From Pseudomonadota bacterium (lineage in GTDB: Bacteria; Pseudomonadota; Gammaproteobacteria; Burkholderiales; Rhodocyclaceae), in the NCBI GenBank assembly GCA_021811225.1, contig JAJZPJ010000032.1, positions 1 through 18,122 on the forward strand: a stretch of DNA of 18,122 bases, written 5' to 3'. Below, piece by piece: positions 6,701-14,516 of this stretch. The notes under the pieces are model-generated. The model saw nothing but the letters and a program-made list of their open reading frames with translations. It was not told the origin of the DNA and did not search any database. The position numbers and the translations under genes were made by a program. Every line of letters starts with the position of its first letter. The first letter of the stretch is position 1.

Positions 6701-7983
6701 TGTCGGCTATCGAACGACTTCCGGAATTCGACAACGGTCTGCTGCGCTTTCTCGCCTGCGGCAGCGTCGACGACGGCAAGAGCACGCTCATCGGCCGCCT
6801 GCTCTTCGACTGCAAGGCGATCCTCTCCGACACCCTGTCGGCCATCACGCGCAGCTCGCAGCGCCGCGGCCTGGAGGCGGTCGATCTGTCGCTGCTGACC
6901 GACGGGCTGCAAGCCGAGCGCGAGCAGGGCATCACCATCGATGTGGCTTACCGCTACTTCACCAGCGGCCGGCGCAAGTACATCGTGGCCGACGCTCCCG
7001 GTCACGAGCAATACACCCGGAACATGGTCACGGCGGCATCCACCGCCGACCTCGCGGTCATTCTGATCGATGCCCGCCGAGGTGTGCTGACCCAGACCCG
7101 ACGCCATGCCTGCATCGCCCATCTGCTCGGCATTCCGCATATCGTGGTCGCCGTAAACAAGATCGATCTGGTCGGCCACTCCCGGGAGCGCTTTGAGGAA
7201 ATCCGCAGTCACTATCTGCAATTCGCGGAGCGCCTCGGCAGCGCGGCGGCCAGATTCCTCCCGCACTTCATTCCGGTCTCGGCGCTCAACGGCGACATGG
7301 TCGTCGAGCGCGGCGACAAGCTCGACTGGTACCGGGGGGCGACTCTGTTCGAGACGCTCGAATCGACGCCCTCGGCGCGCAGCGAGGGCGACCGCCGCCT
7401 GCGCTTTCCGGTCCAGTATGTCTGCCGCCCGCAAAGCCCTGAGCACCGCGATTTCAGGGGCTATATGGGGCGCATCGAGTCGGGGGCGGTCGCCGTCGGC
7501 GATGCCGTGCTGGTCCTGCCATCCGGCCGTGAAACGCGGGTGCGGGACATCCGGATCATGGACGGATCGGTGCCATACGCCGGTGCCGGACGCTCGGTGA
7601 CGCTGCTCATGGAAGACGCGATCGACATCTCGCGCGGCGACATGATCGTCAGAAGGGAAGAGTCGCCCCGGATCGTCAAGGAATTCGAAGCGATGCTGTG
7701 CTGGCTGGGAGAAGCGCCGCTGGATCCCAAACGCAAGTATCTGCTGCGGCACACGACGCGCGAGGTGCAGGGCCAGCTTGTCGAGATCGGCCACCGGCTC
7801 GACATCAACACGCTGGAACAGCACACCGCGGGGCGACTGCTGACGAACGACATCGCCCGGGTGAGATTCAGGCTGGCGAGCGCGTTGTGCGTCGATTCCT
7901 ATGGGCAAAATCGAAGCACCGGCGCCTTCGTCGTCATTGACGGGAGCAACAACCACACCGTCGGTGCCGGCATGATCCTCTGA
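6700..7983 (+). CDS. cysN: Sulfate adenylyltransferase GTPase subunit, no APS kinase domain
   Basis: A 427-residue elongation-factor-like GTPase that activates CysD. G1 is GSVDDGKST (21-29), G3 is DAPGH (98-102) and G4 is NKID (153-156), followed by EF-Tu-like beta-barrel domains. The protein ends at ...TVGAGMIL without the C-terminal APS kinase found in CysNC fusions, and is somewhat shorter than E. coli CysN (475). Absence of CysC fits the APS-reductase type of CysH upstream, since PAPS is not needed for this route. It is the last gene of the operon, with tandem stops TGA TAA. Confidence 0.96.
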   Translation: MSAIERLPEFDNGLLRFLACGSVDDGKSTLIGRLLFDCKAILSDTLSAITRSSQRRGLEAVDLSLLTDGLQAEREQGITIDVAYRYFTSGRRKYIVADAPGHEQYTRNMVTAASTADLAVILIDARRGVLTQTRRHACIAHLLGIPHIVVAVNKIDLVGHSRERFEEIRSHYLQFAERLGSAAARFLPHFIPVSALNGDMVVERGDKLDWYRGATLFETLESTPSARSEGDRRLRFPVQYVCRPQSPEHRDFRGYMGRIESGAVAVGDAVLVLPSGRETRVRDIRIMDGSVPYAGAGRSVTLLMEDAIDISRGDMIVRREESPRIVKEFEAMLCWLGEAPLDPKRKYLLRHTTREVQGQLVEIGHRLDINTLEQHTAGRLLTNDIARVRFRLASALCVDSYGQNRSTGAFVVIDGSNNHTVGAGMIL

Positions 7984-8057
7984 TAAAATGCAGCCGTCGT
8001 CCGAGCTATTGACGCACGCGCCTGTCCGCCCAGAGTCCGCCACCGAGAGCAAACAAC

Positions 8058-8561
8058 ATGTCCATTCTTCACCGCCTGAAGCAATACCCGCGAGCCCCGT
8101 TCGGCATTTCCCTGGTGATCGGCGTCGGCTTGGTGGCGAGCGGCATCACCCTGGCGCAGCTGCTCCACCTTGCCGCCTGCCCGCTGTGTATTTGGCAGCG
8201 CATGCTCTACTTGATGCTCTCCGTCGCCGCGCTGCTCGGCCTGGCAGCCGGCGGCCATCGAGGCTGGCGACGCTTCGCCGCGCTGCTGATGGCGGCGAGC
8301 GCCGGGGCGGGCACTTTCGTCGCCGGCTATCAGACCTACATTCAGCGCTTTGCCCAGGATACCCAGTGCAGCGGCACCGAAGCCTGGTGGGAATCGTTCG
8401 TCGATTGGGCCGGCGATCGGATGCCGCTGTTGTTCCACGCCAGCGGCCTATGCTCAGACCCAGCCTGGAAAATGCTCGGCCTGTCGATCGCGGAATGGTC
8501 GCTGGTGGCATTCACCTTCCTCACCGTGCTGGCGCTGTACGCTCTGCTGCGCCGAGAGTGA
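8058..8561 (+). CDS. dsbB: DsbB, inner-membrane disulfide bond formation protein
   Basis: A 167-residue, four-helix membrane protein that reoxidises periplasmic DsbA and passes electrons to quinone. The two redox pairs are visible: C41-P-L-C44 followed by IWQR, at the end of the first hydrophobic segment, and C104/C132 in the large periplasmic loop. E. coli has C41/C44 and C104/C130. Hydrophobic segments lie at about 15-36, 49-65, 73-91 and 139-163. It starts 74 nt after cysN with GAGAG upstream of the ATG. It may be read through from the cys operon or have its own weak promoter; no convincing promoter was seen. Confidence 0.93.
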   Translation: MSILHRLKQYPRAPFGISLVIGVGLVASGITLAQLLHLAACPLCIWQRMLYLMLSVAALLGLAAGGHRGWRRFAALLMAASAGAGTFVAGYQTYIQRFAQDTQCSGTEAWWESFVDWAGDRMPLLFHASGLCSDPAWKMLGLSIAEWSLVAFTFLTVLALYALLRRE

Positions 8562-8594
8562 GGGTCTGCGAAGCCCGAGGAGACAGGCAACAGC

Positions 8595-8633
8595 GCAATA
8601 AAAAGGCCAGGAAACACCTGGCCTTTTTATTGC
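8595..8633. terminator. Strong bidirectional intrinsic terminator between dsbB and rplQ
   Basis: A perfect 17-bp stem at 8595-8611 and 8617-8633 around loop AAACA. The GC core GGCCAGG/CCTGGCC is flanked by A5 on the left and T5 on the right, so the hairpin and U-tract work on both strands. It separates the plus-strand dsbB from the end of the minus-strand alpha operon 17 nt away. Confidence 0.95.
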
Positions 8634-8649
8634 CGAGCCCGCTCACCGG

Positions 8650-9033
8650 CTATTCGGCGGCGGCCTCGCCTTGCTCCGGTTGATCCAGCAACTGCACCAA
8701 GCACATCGGTGCATTATCGCCGATTCTAAAGCCCATCTTGAGAATGCGCAGATAGCCGCCATTGCGTTGCGCAAAGCGCGGGCCGATTTCATCGAACAAC
8801 TTGACCACGTTCTCGCGATCGCGCAGGCGGTCGAAGGCCAGACGCCGGTTGGCCAGCGACGGCTTCTTGCCCAGGGTGATCATAGGTTCCACCACGCGCC
8901 GCAGCTCCTTGGCCTTGGGCAGGGTGGTCTTGATCGCCTCGTGCCGAAGCAGAGAGTTGGTCATGTTACGCAGCATCGCCAGGCGATGCGCCGAAGTGCG
9001 GTTTAGCTTTCGCAATCCATTACCGTGACGCAT
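8650..9033 (-). CDS. rplQ: 50S ribosomal protein L17
   Basis: 127 residues, matching bacterial L17. It begins MRHGNGLRKLNRTSAHRLAM and carries the conserved RNMTNSLLRHEAIKTTLPKA block. The tail is acidic and Ala-rich (QGEAAAE). It is the last gene of the alpha operon, 35 nt after rpoA, and lies against the shared terminator at 8595-8633. L17 binds 23S rRNA near the exit tunnel. Confidence 0.97.
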   Translation of the reverse strand: MRHGNGLRKLNRTSAHRLAMLRNMTNSLLRHEAIKTTLPKAKELRRVVEPMITLGKKPSLANRRLAFDRLRDRENVVKLFDEIGPRFAQRNGGYLRILKMGFRIGDNAPMCLVQLLDQPEQGEAAAE

Positions 9034-9068
9034 GTCAAACCTCTTTCAGTGTTCTACCCGAGCGTGTC

Positions 9069-10049
9069 TCAGGACAGTTTTTCGAGTCCCAGCGGCGGCC
9101 ATCCCTCGAGCTTCATGCCGAGAGTCAGGCCGCGCGAGGCGAGGACTTCCTTGATTTCGTTGAGCGACTTGCGGCCGAGATTGGGCGTCTTGAGCAGCTC
9201 GGTTTCGGTACGCTGAATCAAATCGCCGATATAGTAGATATTCTCGGCCTTCAGGCAATTCGCCGAGCGCACCGTCAGTTCAAGATCATCGACCGGACGC
9301 AGCAGAATCGGATCGACCGTGGTCTGCTTCGGGGCCTCGATCGACATCGGCGTGCCTTCGAGATCGGCGAACACCGAGAGCTGATCCACCAGGATGCGTG
9401 CCGCATAGCGGATCGCCTCCTCGGGATCGATGGCGCCATTGGTCTCGATGTCGATGATCAGCTTGTCGAGATCGGTACGCTGTTCGACGCGCGCCGACTC
9501 GACCGCGTAACTGACACGGCGCACCGGGCTGAAGGAGGCGTCGAGCATGATGTGGCCGATGCCCTTGGTTTCCTTGTCGGTCGGACGAAGATTGGCCGGT
9601 ACATAGCCACGCCCCATCTCGACCTTGATCTGCATGTCGAGCTTGCCGCCGGGAGCAATGTGCGCGATGACGTGGTCGGGATTGATGATTTCGACGTCGT
9701 GGCTGACTTCAATATCGCCGGCCGTCACTACCCCCTCGCCCTTCTTGCTCAAGGTCAACAGCGCCTCGGGACGGTTGTGCAGCTTGAGCACCACGCCCTT
9801 CAGATTGAGCAGGATATCGACAACATCTTCGCGCACGCCATCGAGCGTCGAGTATTCATGCAATACGCTCTCGATTGCGGCTTCGGTGGGCGCATAGCCG
9901 GGCATCGACGACAGCAGAATACGGCGCAAGGCGTTCCCCAGCGTATGCCCATAGCCGCGCTCGAACGGCTCCATCACGATGCGCGCATGGACCGGTGAAA
10001 GTGTCTGCACGTCGATAATGCGCGGTTTCAGAAGTGCACTGCTTTGCAT
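9069..10049 (-). CDS. rpoA: RNA polymerase alpha subunit
   Basis: 326 residues from the ATG at 10049. An in-frame ATG two codons upstream (10055) is less likely because GAAGGA at 10056-10061 touches it but lies 6 nt before the second ATG; MQSSALLKPR also matches related proteins. The N-terminal domain (ERGYGHTLGNALRRILLSSMPG) assembles polymerase. After a linker, the C-terminal domain has VRSANCLKAENI, the surface that contacts UP-element DNA and activators such as LysR-type proteins, and ends near GLTLGMKLEGWPP. It sits fourth in the alpha operon after rpsD. Confidence 0.97.
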   Translation of the reverse strand: MQSSALLKPRIIDVQTLSPVHARIVMEPFERGYGHTLGNALRRILLSSMPGYAPTEAAIESVLHEYSTLDGVREDVVDILLNLKGVVLKLHNRPEALLTLSKKGEGVVTAGDIEVSHDVEIINPDHVIAHIAPGGKLDMQIKVEMGRGYVPANLRPTDKETKGIGHIMLDASFSPVRRVSYAVESARVEQRTDLDKLIIDIETNGAIDPEEAIRYAARILVDQLSVFADLEGTPMSIEAPKQTTVDPILLRPVDDLELTVRSANCLKAENIYYIGDLIQRTETELLKTPNLGRKSLNEIKEVLASRGLTLGMKLEGWPPLGLEKLS

Positions 10050-10055
10050 CTGCAT

Positions 10056-10061
10056 TCCTTC
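10056..10061 (-). promoter_or_regulatory. rpoA ribosome-binding site, decides the start
   Basis: GAAGGA on the minus strand. It leaves 6 nt to the ATG at 10049 but no space to the ATG at 10055, so the downstream codon is the better initiation site. Confidence 0.7.
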
Positions 10062-10112
10062 AAATTGGAAGCGCTCATTGCGCGGGGTAGAGAAACCCCC
10101 GCTGGGCGCCGG

Positions 10113-10742
10113 TTAGCGCGAGTAAAGTTCGACCACTAAGCCTTCGTTGATCGTCGCCGGCAGTTCAGAGCGCTGCGGATAGGCCTTGAACACGCCTTTG
10201 CCGGCTTTAGCATCAACCTCGAGCCATTCCGGGAAGCCGCGCGACTCCGCCGCTTCGATCGCCGCCTTGGCCCGCAATTGCGCGCGCGCGCTGTCGGTCA
10301 TCTGCACCACATCGCCCGGGCGCACGCTATAAGATGGAATATTGACGCGCTTGCCGTTGACCAGCACACCGTTGTGACGCACCAACTGACGCGACTCTGC
10401 GCGCGAACCGCCGAAGCCCATGCGGTAGGCGACGGTATCTAGACGGCCTTCGAGCAACTGCAGCAAGTTTTCGCCGGTCTGGCCCTTACGGCCTTCGGCG
10501 GCAGCGAAGATTCTGCGGAACTGGCGCTCCAGGATTCCATAGATACGGCGAATCTTCTGCTTTTCGCGTAGTTGCGTGCCGTAGCCGGACAGGCGCTGGC
10601 CTGATTTCTGGCCATGCTGGCCGGGTGCATAAGCGCGCCGTTCGACCGAGCATTTGTCCGTAAAGCACTTCTCGGCTTTCAGGAACAGCTTCTCGCCTTC
10701 GCGACGGCACTGGCGGCACTTGGGATCAAGATTGCGGGCCAC
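10113..10742 (-). CDS. rpsD: 30S ribosomal protein S4, zinc-binding form, GTG start
   Basis: 209 residues. The start is GTG, with AGGAG at 10748-10752 five nt upstream, and the sequence MARNLDPKCRQCRREG confirms it. C9, C12, C26 and C31 form the C-x2-C...C...C zinc site of the C+ type S4, unlike E. coli S4. The central and C-terminal parts hold the S4 RNA-binding domain (RLDTVAYRMGF...VRHNGVLVNGKRVNIPS). S4 nucleates 30S assembly and, in enterobacteria, represses its own operon at the rpsM leader. Whether it does so here is not shown. Confidence 0.97.
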   Translation of the reverse strand: MARNLDPKCRQCRREGEKLFLKAEKCFTDKCSVERRAYAPGQHGQKSGQRLSGYGTQLREKQKIRRIYGILERQFRRIFAAAEGRKGQTGENLLQLLEGRLDTVAYRMGFGGSRAESRQLVRHNGVLVNGKRVNIPSYSVRPGDVVQMTDSARAQLRAKAAIEAAESRGFPEWLEVDAKAGKGVFKAYPQRSELPATINEGLVVELYSR

Positions 10743-10787
10743 GTTTACTCCTTAAATTCAGTCAATAACGCCGGGGAATGCGAGCAC

Positions 10788-11177
10788 TCAGATGCGACGG
10801 CGCTTGGGCGGCCGGCAACCATTGTGCGGAATCGGCGTAATGTCGGTGATGCTGGTGATCTTCATGCCGAGCGCGTTGAGCGCCCGTACCGCGGATTCCC
10901 GACCGGGGCCGGGACCCTTGATGCGCACCTCCAGGTTCTTCACCCCGCACTCCAGCGCCCCCTTACCGGCGGCTTCGGCTGCCACCTGGGCAGCGAATGG
11001 AGTGCTCTTGCGCGAGCCCTTGAAGCCGGCGCCGCCGGAGGTCGCCCACGCCAGCGCGTTGCCCTGGCGATCGGTAATGGTGATGATGGTGTTGTTGAAC
11101 GATGCGTGCACGTGAGCGATGCCCTCGGCAACGTTCTTCTTGACCTTCTTGCGGACTTTGGTTGCGGTCTTAGCCAT
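10788..11177 (-). CDS. rpsK: 30S ribosomal protein S11
   Basis: 129 residues, the usual length. The basic N-terminus (MAKTATKVRKKVKKNVAEG) leads into AHVHASFNNTIITITDRQGN, and the C-terminus PIPHNGCRPPKRRRI is the strongly conserved S11 end. S11 lies on the 30S platform near the mRNA exit. It is second in the alpha operon, 18 nt after rpsM. Confidence 0.98.
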   Translation of the reverse strand: MAKTATKVRKKVKKNVAEGIAHVHASFNNTIITITDRQGNALAWATSGGAGFKGSRKSTPFAAQVAAEAAGKGALECGVKNLEVRIKGPGPGRESAVRALNALGMKITSITDITPIPHNGCRPPKRRRI

Positions 11178-11195
11178 GGTTCATCAATTCCTTGG

Positions 11196-11561
<366 letters not shown>

Positions 11562-11582
11562 ATGCTCACCTATTTCTCAAAC

Positions 11583-11601
11583 GTTCCCTGAAACGGGGAA
11601 C
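11583..11601 (-). promoter_or_regulatory. Leader hairpin upstream of rpsM, possible S4 control element
   Basis: Arms GTTCCC (11583-11588) and GGGAAC (11596-11601) form a 6-bp stem with a 7-nt loop. The stem lies at about the predicted transcript start of the alpha operon and 21 nt before rpsM. In E. coli, S4 binds a pseudoknot in the equivalent leader. This much smaller structure may or may not serve the same role. No T-run follows, so it is not a terminator. Confidence 0.35.
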
Positions 11602-11606
11602 AGAAA

Positions 11607-11635
11607 ATTATAAATTATAAATCCACCGAAATCAA
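11607..11635 (-). promoter_or_regulatory. Sigma-70-like promoter of the alpha operon
   Basis: On the minus strand, TTGATT (11630-11635) is followed after exactly 17 nt by TATAAT (11607-11612). A second TATAAT occurs 7 nt upstream of it (11614-11619). The -35 overlaps the rpmJ stop codon. The predicted start is near 11600, giving a leader of about 40 nt to rpsM. The operon border matches that known in E. coli. Confidence 0.65.
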
Positions 11636-11745
11636 CCTTGGCGCTGCTTGTGGCGAGGATCGCTACAGATGACCCGAACCACGCGCTTGCGGCGGATGAT
11701 TTTGCAGTGGCGGCAGATGCATTTGACCGAAGCCAGAACTTTCAT
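11632..11745 (-). CDS. rpmJ: 50S ribosomal protein L36
   Basis: 37 residues, running from ATG at 11743-11745 to TGA at 11632-11634. It begins MKVLASVKCICRHCK and ends HKQRQG, the L36 signature. C11, C14, C27 and H32 form the zinc site of the C+ form, with an additional C9. GGAG lies upstream of the start (from TTGGAGAAGC). It is the last gene of the spc operon; the next promoter overlaps its stop codon. Confidence 0.96.
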   Translation of the reverse strand: MKVLASVKCICRHCKIIRRKRVVRVICSDPRHKQRQG

Positions 11746-11768
11746 GATGCTTCTCCAAGAATTTCTAC

Positions 11769-11987
11769 TTATTTGGCGCGGAAGACAATACGGCCTTTGG
11801 TGAGGTCGTAGGGAGTCAACTGCACTGTCACTTTGTCTCCGGGCAAGATGCGGATGTAATGCATGCGCATCTTGCCCGAAATATGCCCGAGAACCACATG
11901 GCCATTCTCCAGCTTGACCCGAAAGGTCGCATTGGGGAGGTTCTCGGTGACCTCCCCCTGCATTTCAATCATGTCTTCCTTGGCCAT
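11769..11987 (-). CDS. infA: Translation initiation factor IF-1
   Basis: 72 residues forming a single OB-fold S1-like domain. It begins MAKEDMIEMQGEVTENLPNA and contains GHISGKMRMHYIRILPGDKV. IF-1 binds the 30S A site and aids initiation. It starts 2 nt after the secY stop with only a weak Shine-Dalgarno sequence, so its translation probably depends on ribosomes finishing secY. Location between secY and rpmJ is the common betaproteobacterial arrangement. Confidence 0.97.
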   Translation of the reverse strand: MAKEDMIEMQGEVTENLPNATFRVKLENGHVVLGHISGKMRMHYIRILPGDKVTVQLTPYDLTKGRIVFRAK

Positions 11988-11989
11988 GC

Positions 11990-13312
11990 CTATCGTCCCG
12001 GGAAACCGGCACCCTTGAAGTTAGCCTTCTTCAAGAGGCTCTCGTACTGATGCGACATGATGTAGGCTTGAACCTGGGACATGAAGTCCATGGTCACGAC
12101 GACGATAATCAGCAGCGACGTTCCGCCGAAATAGAACGGTACGTTCCACTTCAGGATCAGGAACTCGGGCAGGAGGCAAACCAGGGTAACGTAGATGGCA
12201 CCGGCCAAGGTCAGGCGCATCAGAATTTTGTCGATATAGCGCGAAGTCTGATCGCCAGGGCGAATACCCGGAACGAATGCCCCGCTCTTCTTCAAATTGT
12301 CCGCGGTCTCCTTCGAATTGAACACCAATGCGGTATAAAAGAAGCAGAAAAATATGATTGCGGTCGCGTACAGCAGAACGTAGATCGGCTGGCCGGGAGA
12401 GAGCGTTGAGGCAATGTCTTTCAGCCAACCCAAGCCTTTGGATGAGCCGAACCAACCAGCCACCGTCGCCGGAAAGAGGATTATCGAGGAGGCGAAAATC
12501 GGCGGAATAACCCCAGACATGTTGAGCTTGAGGGGCAGGTGCGAGCTCTGGCCGCCATAGATCTTGTTGCCCACCTGCCGCTTGGCATAGTTGACCAGGA
12601 TTTTGCGTTGCCCGCGCTCGACGAACACCACCAGGGCAGTGACCAAGATGACCAGGGCGATCACGAACAGCGCCGAGAGCGGGTTCATGGCGCCCGTACG
12701 CACCAGTTCGAACAAGCCGGCCACGGCATTGGGCAAACCCGCAGCGATACCGGCAAAGATAATCATGGAAATGCCGTTGCCCAGGCCGCGCTCGGTCACC
12801 TGCTCGCCCAGCCACATCAGGAACATCGTCCCGGTCACCAGCGTGGTCACGGCGGTAACGCGGAAACCCAGACCCGGATCGAGTACCAGCCCGGCCTGCG
12901 ACTCCAGGGCAATGGAAATCCCCAGCGCCTGAAACAATGCCAGCCCAACCGTACCGTAACGGGTGTACTGGGTGATCTTTCGCTGCCCTGCCTGGCCTTC
13001 CTTCTTCAGCGCTTCAAGCTGTGGCGAGGCAATCGCCATCAATTGCATGATGATCGAAGAGGAGATATAAGGCATGATCCCCAGCGCGAAGATAGTAAAC
13101 CGCGACAGCGCCCCGCCCGAGAACAGATTAAAAACCCCGAGGATACCGCCCTTCTGAGAGGAAAATAGCTCAGCTAGACGGACAGGGTCGATGCCAGGAA
13201 CCGGAATGTGCGCACCGATCCGATAGACTACCAATGCACCCAGCAGAAACCACAGCCGACGCCAGAGATCGCCGAATTTTCCGGACTTAGTAGTCGCAGC
13301 TGGATTGGCCAT
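11990..13312 (-). CDS. secY: Protein translocase subunit SecY
   Basis: 440 residues, the central pore of the SecYEG translocon in the inner membrane, with ten hydrophobic segments. It begins MANPAATTKSGKFGDLWRRL, and the ATG at 13312 follows GAGG. A longer open frame upstream overlaps rplO and is not used. Family blocks are visible: HIPVPGID after the first helix, the plug/TM2 region GIMPYISSSIIMQL, QRKITQYTRYGT, and the conserved cytoplasmic loop VFVERGQRKI near the middle. It lies 10 nt after rplO and 2 nt before infA within the spc operon. Confidence 0.98.
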   Translation of the reverse strand: MANPAATTKSGKFGDLWRRLWFLLGALVVYRIGAHIPVPGIDPVRLAELFSSQKGGILGVFNLFSGGALSRFTIFALGIMPYISSSIIMQLMAIASPQLEALKKEGQAGQRKITQYTRYGTVGLALFQALGISIALESQAGLVLDPGLGFRVTAVTTLVTGTMFLMWLGEQVTERGLGNGISMIIFAGIAAGLPNAVAGLFELVRTGAMNPLSALFVIALVILVTALVVFVERGQRKILVNYAKRQVGNKIYGGQSSHLPLKLNMSGVIPPIFASSIILFPATVAGWFGSSKGLGWLKDIASTLSPGQPIYVLLYATAIIFFCFFYTALVFNSKETADNLKKSGAFVPGIRPGDQTSRYIDKILMRLTLAGAIYVTLVCLLPEFLILKWNVPFYFGGTSLLIIVVVTMDFMSQVQAYIMSHQYESLLKKANFKGAGFPGR

Positions 13313-13322
13313 TAATTTGGCC

Positions 13323-13784
13323 TCAGCTTGCCGCAACGGGTGCTGCCGCAGGCTCAGCAACGCTACCGCCGAGGGCCTCGATGGCAGCACGGGCACCCTT
13401 TGTGGCACCAATGCCGGTCAGGGCGATCTTGCGCGTGAGCTTGCCGGACAGGATCACCTTCGCCGACAGTGCGTCGCCAGGCACGACACCTGCCTGCTTC
13501 AAGGACAGCAGGTCGATCTCGTCGAGTGGCAGTTTCTCCAGTTCAGAAAGGCGAACCTCGACGTTGCGGCTGTGCGTCAAGGAAACAAAGCCGCGCTTCG
13601 GCAGGCGGCGTTGCAATGGCATCTGCCCGCCCTCGAAACCGACCTTGTGGAAACCGCCGGCGCGCGATTTCTGCCCCTTATGGCCGCGGCCCGCAGTCTT
13701 CCCCAGGCCGCTGCCAATACCGCGGCCGACACGCTTCTTGGAGTGAGTGGAGCCATCGGCAGGTTTCAGATTATTGAGTCGCAT
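13323..13784 (-). CDS. rplO: 50S ribosomal protein L15
   Basis: 153 residues. It begins MRLNNLKPADGS and holds the Gly-rich, highly basic N-terminal extension (KRVGRGIGSGLGKTAGRGHK) that threads into 23S rRNA, then GGQMPLQRRLPKRGF. The C-terminus is Ala-rich (AAAPVAAS), slightly longer than in E. coli L15 (144). It lies between rpmD and secY. Confidence 0.97.
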   Translation of the reverse strand: MRLNNLKPADGSTHSKKRVGRGIGSGLGKTAGRGHKGQKSRAGGFHKVGFEGGQMPLQRRLPKRGFVSLTHSRNVEVRLSELEKLPLDEIDLLSLKQAGVVPGDALSAKVILSGKLTRKIALTGIGATKGARAAIEALGGSVAEPAAAPVAAS

Positions 13785-13788
13785 CGTC

Positions 13789-13971
13789 TTATCCTTCGCA
13801 CTTCACTAGGTAGGCGACCTTGTTGATCATGCCGCGAACCGCCGCGGTATCTTCGAGCACGGCGCTTGAATTCAGGCGTCGCAGTCCGAGTCCGCGAACC
13901 GTAGCACGGTGATCCTGCTTGGTTCCGATGACGCTCTTCACCAGAGTCACCTTGAGTTTTTTCTCAGCCAT
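13789..13971 (-). CDS. rpmD: 50S ribosomal protein L30
   Basis: 60 residues, the usual bacterial length. The conserved KVTLVKSVIGTKQDHRATV and GLGLRRLNSSAVLEDT are present, as is the final NKVAYLVKCEG. It is preceded by rpsE with a 5-nt gap and followed by rplO 4 nt later. Confidence 0.97.
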   Translation of the reverse strand: MAEKKLKVTLVKSVIGTKQDHRATVRGLGLRRLNSSAVLEDTAAVRGMINKVAYLVKCEG

Positions 13972-13976
13972 CTCGC

Positions 13977-14504
13977 TTACTCCAGAATTTCCTGTACGCT
14001 CTTGCCGCGTTTGGCAGCAATCTCCGAGGGAGTGCTCATGGCAAGCAATCCATTCAAAGTTGCGCGGACAACGTTATACGGATTGGACGAACCGATAATC
14101 TTCGCCACCACATCGGTCACGCCAGCCACTTCGAAAACTGCCCGCATTGGACCACCGGCAATGATGCCGGTACCGGCCGCGGCCGGTTGCATCAGCACTC
14201 GTGAGGCCCCGTGTCTGCCGATCACCGAATGCTGCAAAGTGCCGTCCTTCAGACTGGCGCGATTCATTTTGCGCCTAGCCTCTTCCATCGCTTTTTGCAC
14301 CGCTACCGGCACTTCGCGCGACTTGCCCTTGCCCATGCCGACGCTGCCATCACCATCGCCAACGACCGTCAATGCGGCGAAGCCCAGAATGCGCCCCCCC
14401 TTGACAACCTTGGTGACGCGATTGATCGCAACCATTTTCTCGCGAATACCATCATCGCGCTGTTCGGTCGTGGTTTGCTGCTTTCTGGTTTGCGGTTTAG
14501 CCAT
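13977..14504 (-). CDS. rpsE: 30S ribosomal protein S5
   Basis: 175 residues, about the usual length (166 in E. coli). After a polar extension (MAKPQTRKQQTTTEQ), the S5 N-terminal dsRNA-binding domain reads INRVTKVVKGGRILGFAALT and VGMGKGKSREVPVAVQKAME. The C-terminal domain has GVTDVVAKIIGSSNPYNVVR. S5 helps translational accuracy and mRNA unwinding. Confidence 0.97.
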   Translation of the reverse strand: MAKPQTRKQQTTTEQRDDGIREKMVAINRVTKVVKGGRILGFAALTVVGDGDGSVGMGKGKSREVPVAVQKAMEEARRKMNRASLKDGTLQHSVIGRHGASRVLMQPAAAGTGIIAGGPMRAVFEVAGVTDVVAKIIGSSNPYNVVRATLNGLLAMSTPSEIAAKRGKSVQEILE

Positions 14505-14516
14505 TGATTGCCTCGC

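Noticed and set aside
6700..7983. CysN-CysC fusion
   Set aside because: The protein ends after the third GTPase-type domain at 427 residues. No kinase domain or extra frame follows before dsbB.
7937..7989. A dsbB promoter using TTGACG and TAAAAT
   Set aside because: The two hexamers are 41 nt apart, too far for sigma-70, and no better -35 was found.
6649..8052. A 467-codon open frame on the minus strand opposite cysN
   Set aside because: It is antisense to a gene with clear GTPase motifs, resembles no known protein and is the usual by-product of GC-rich codon use.
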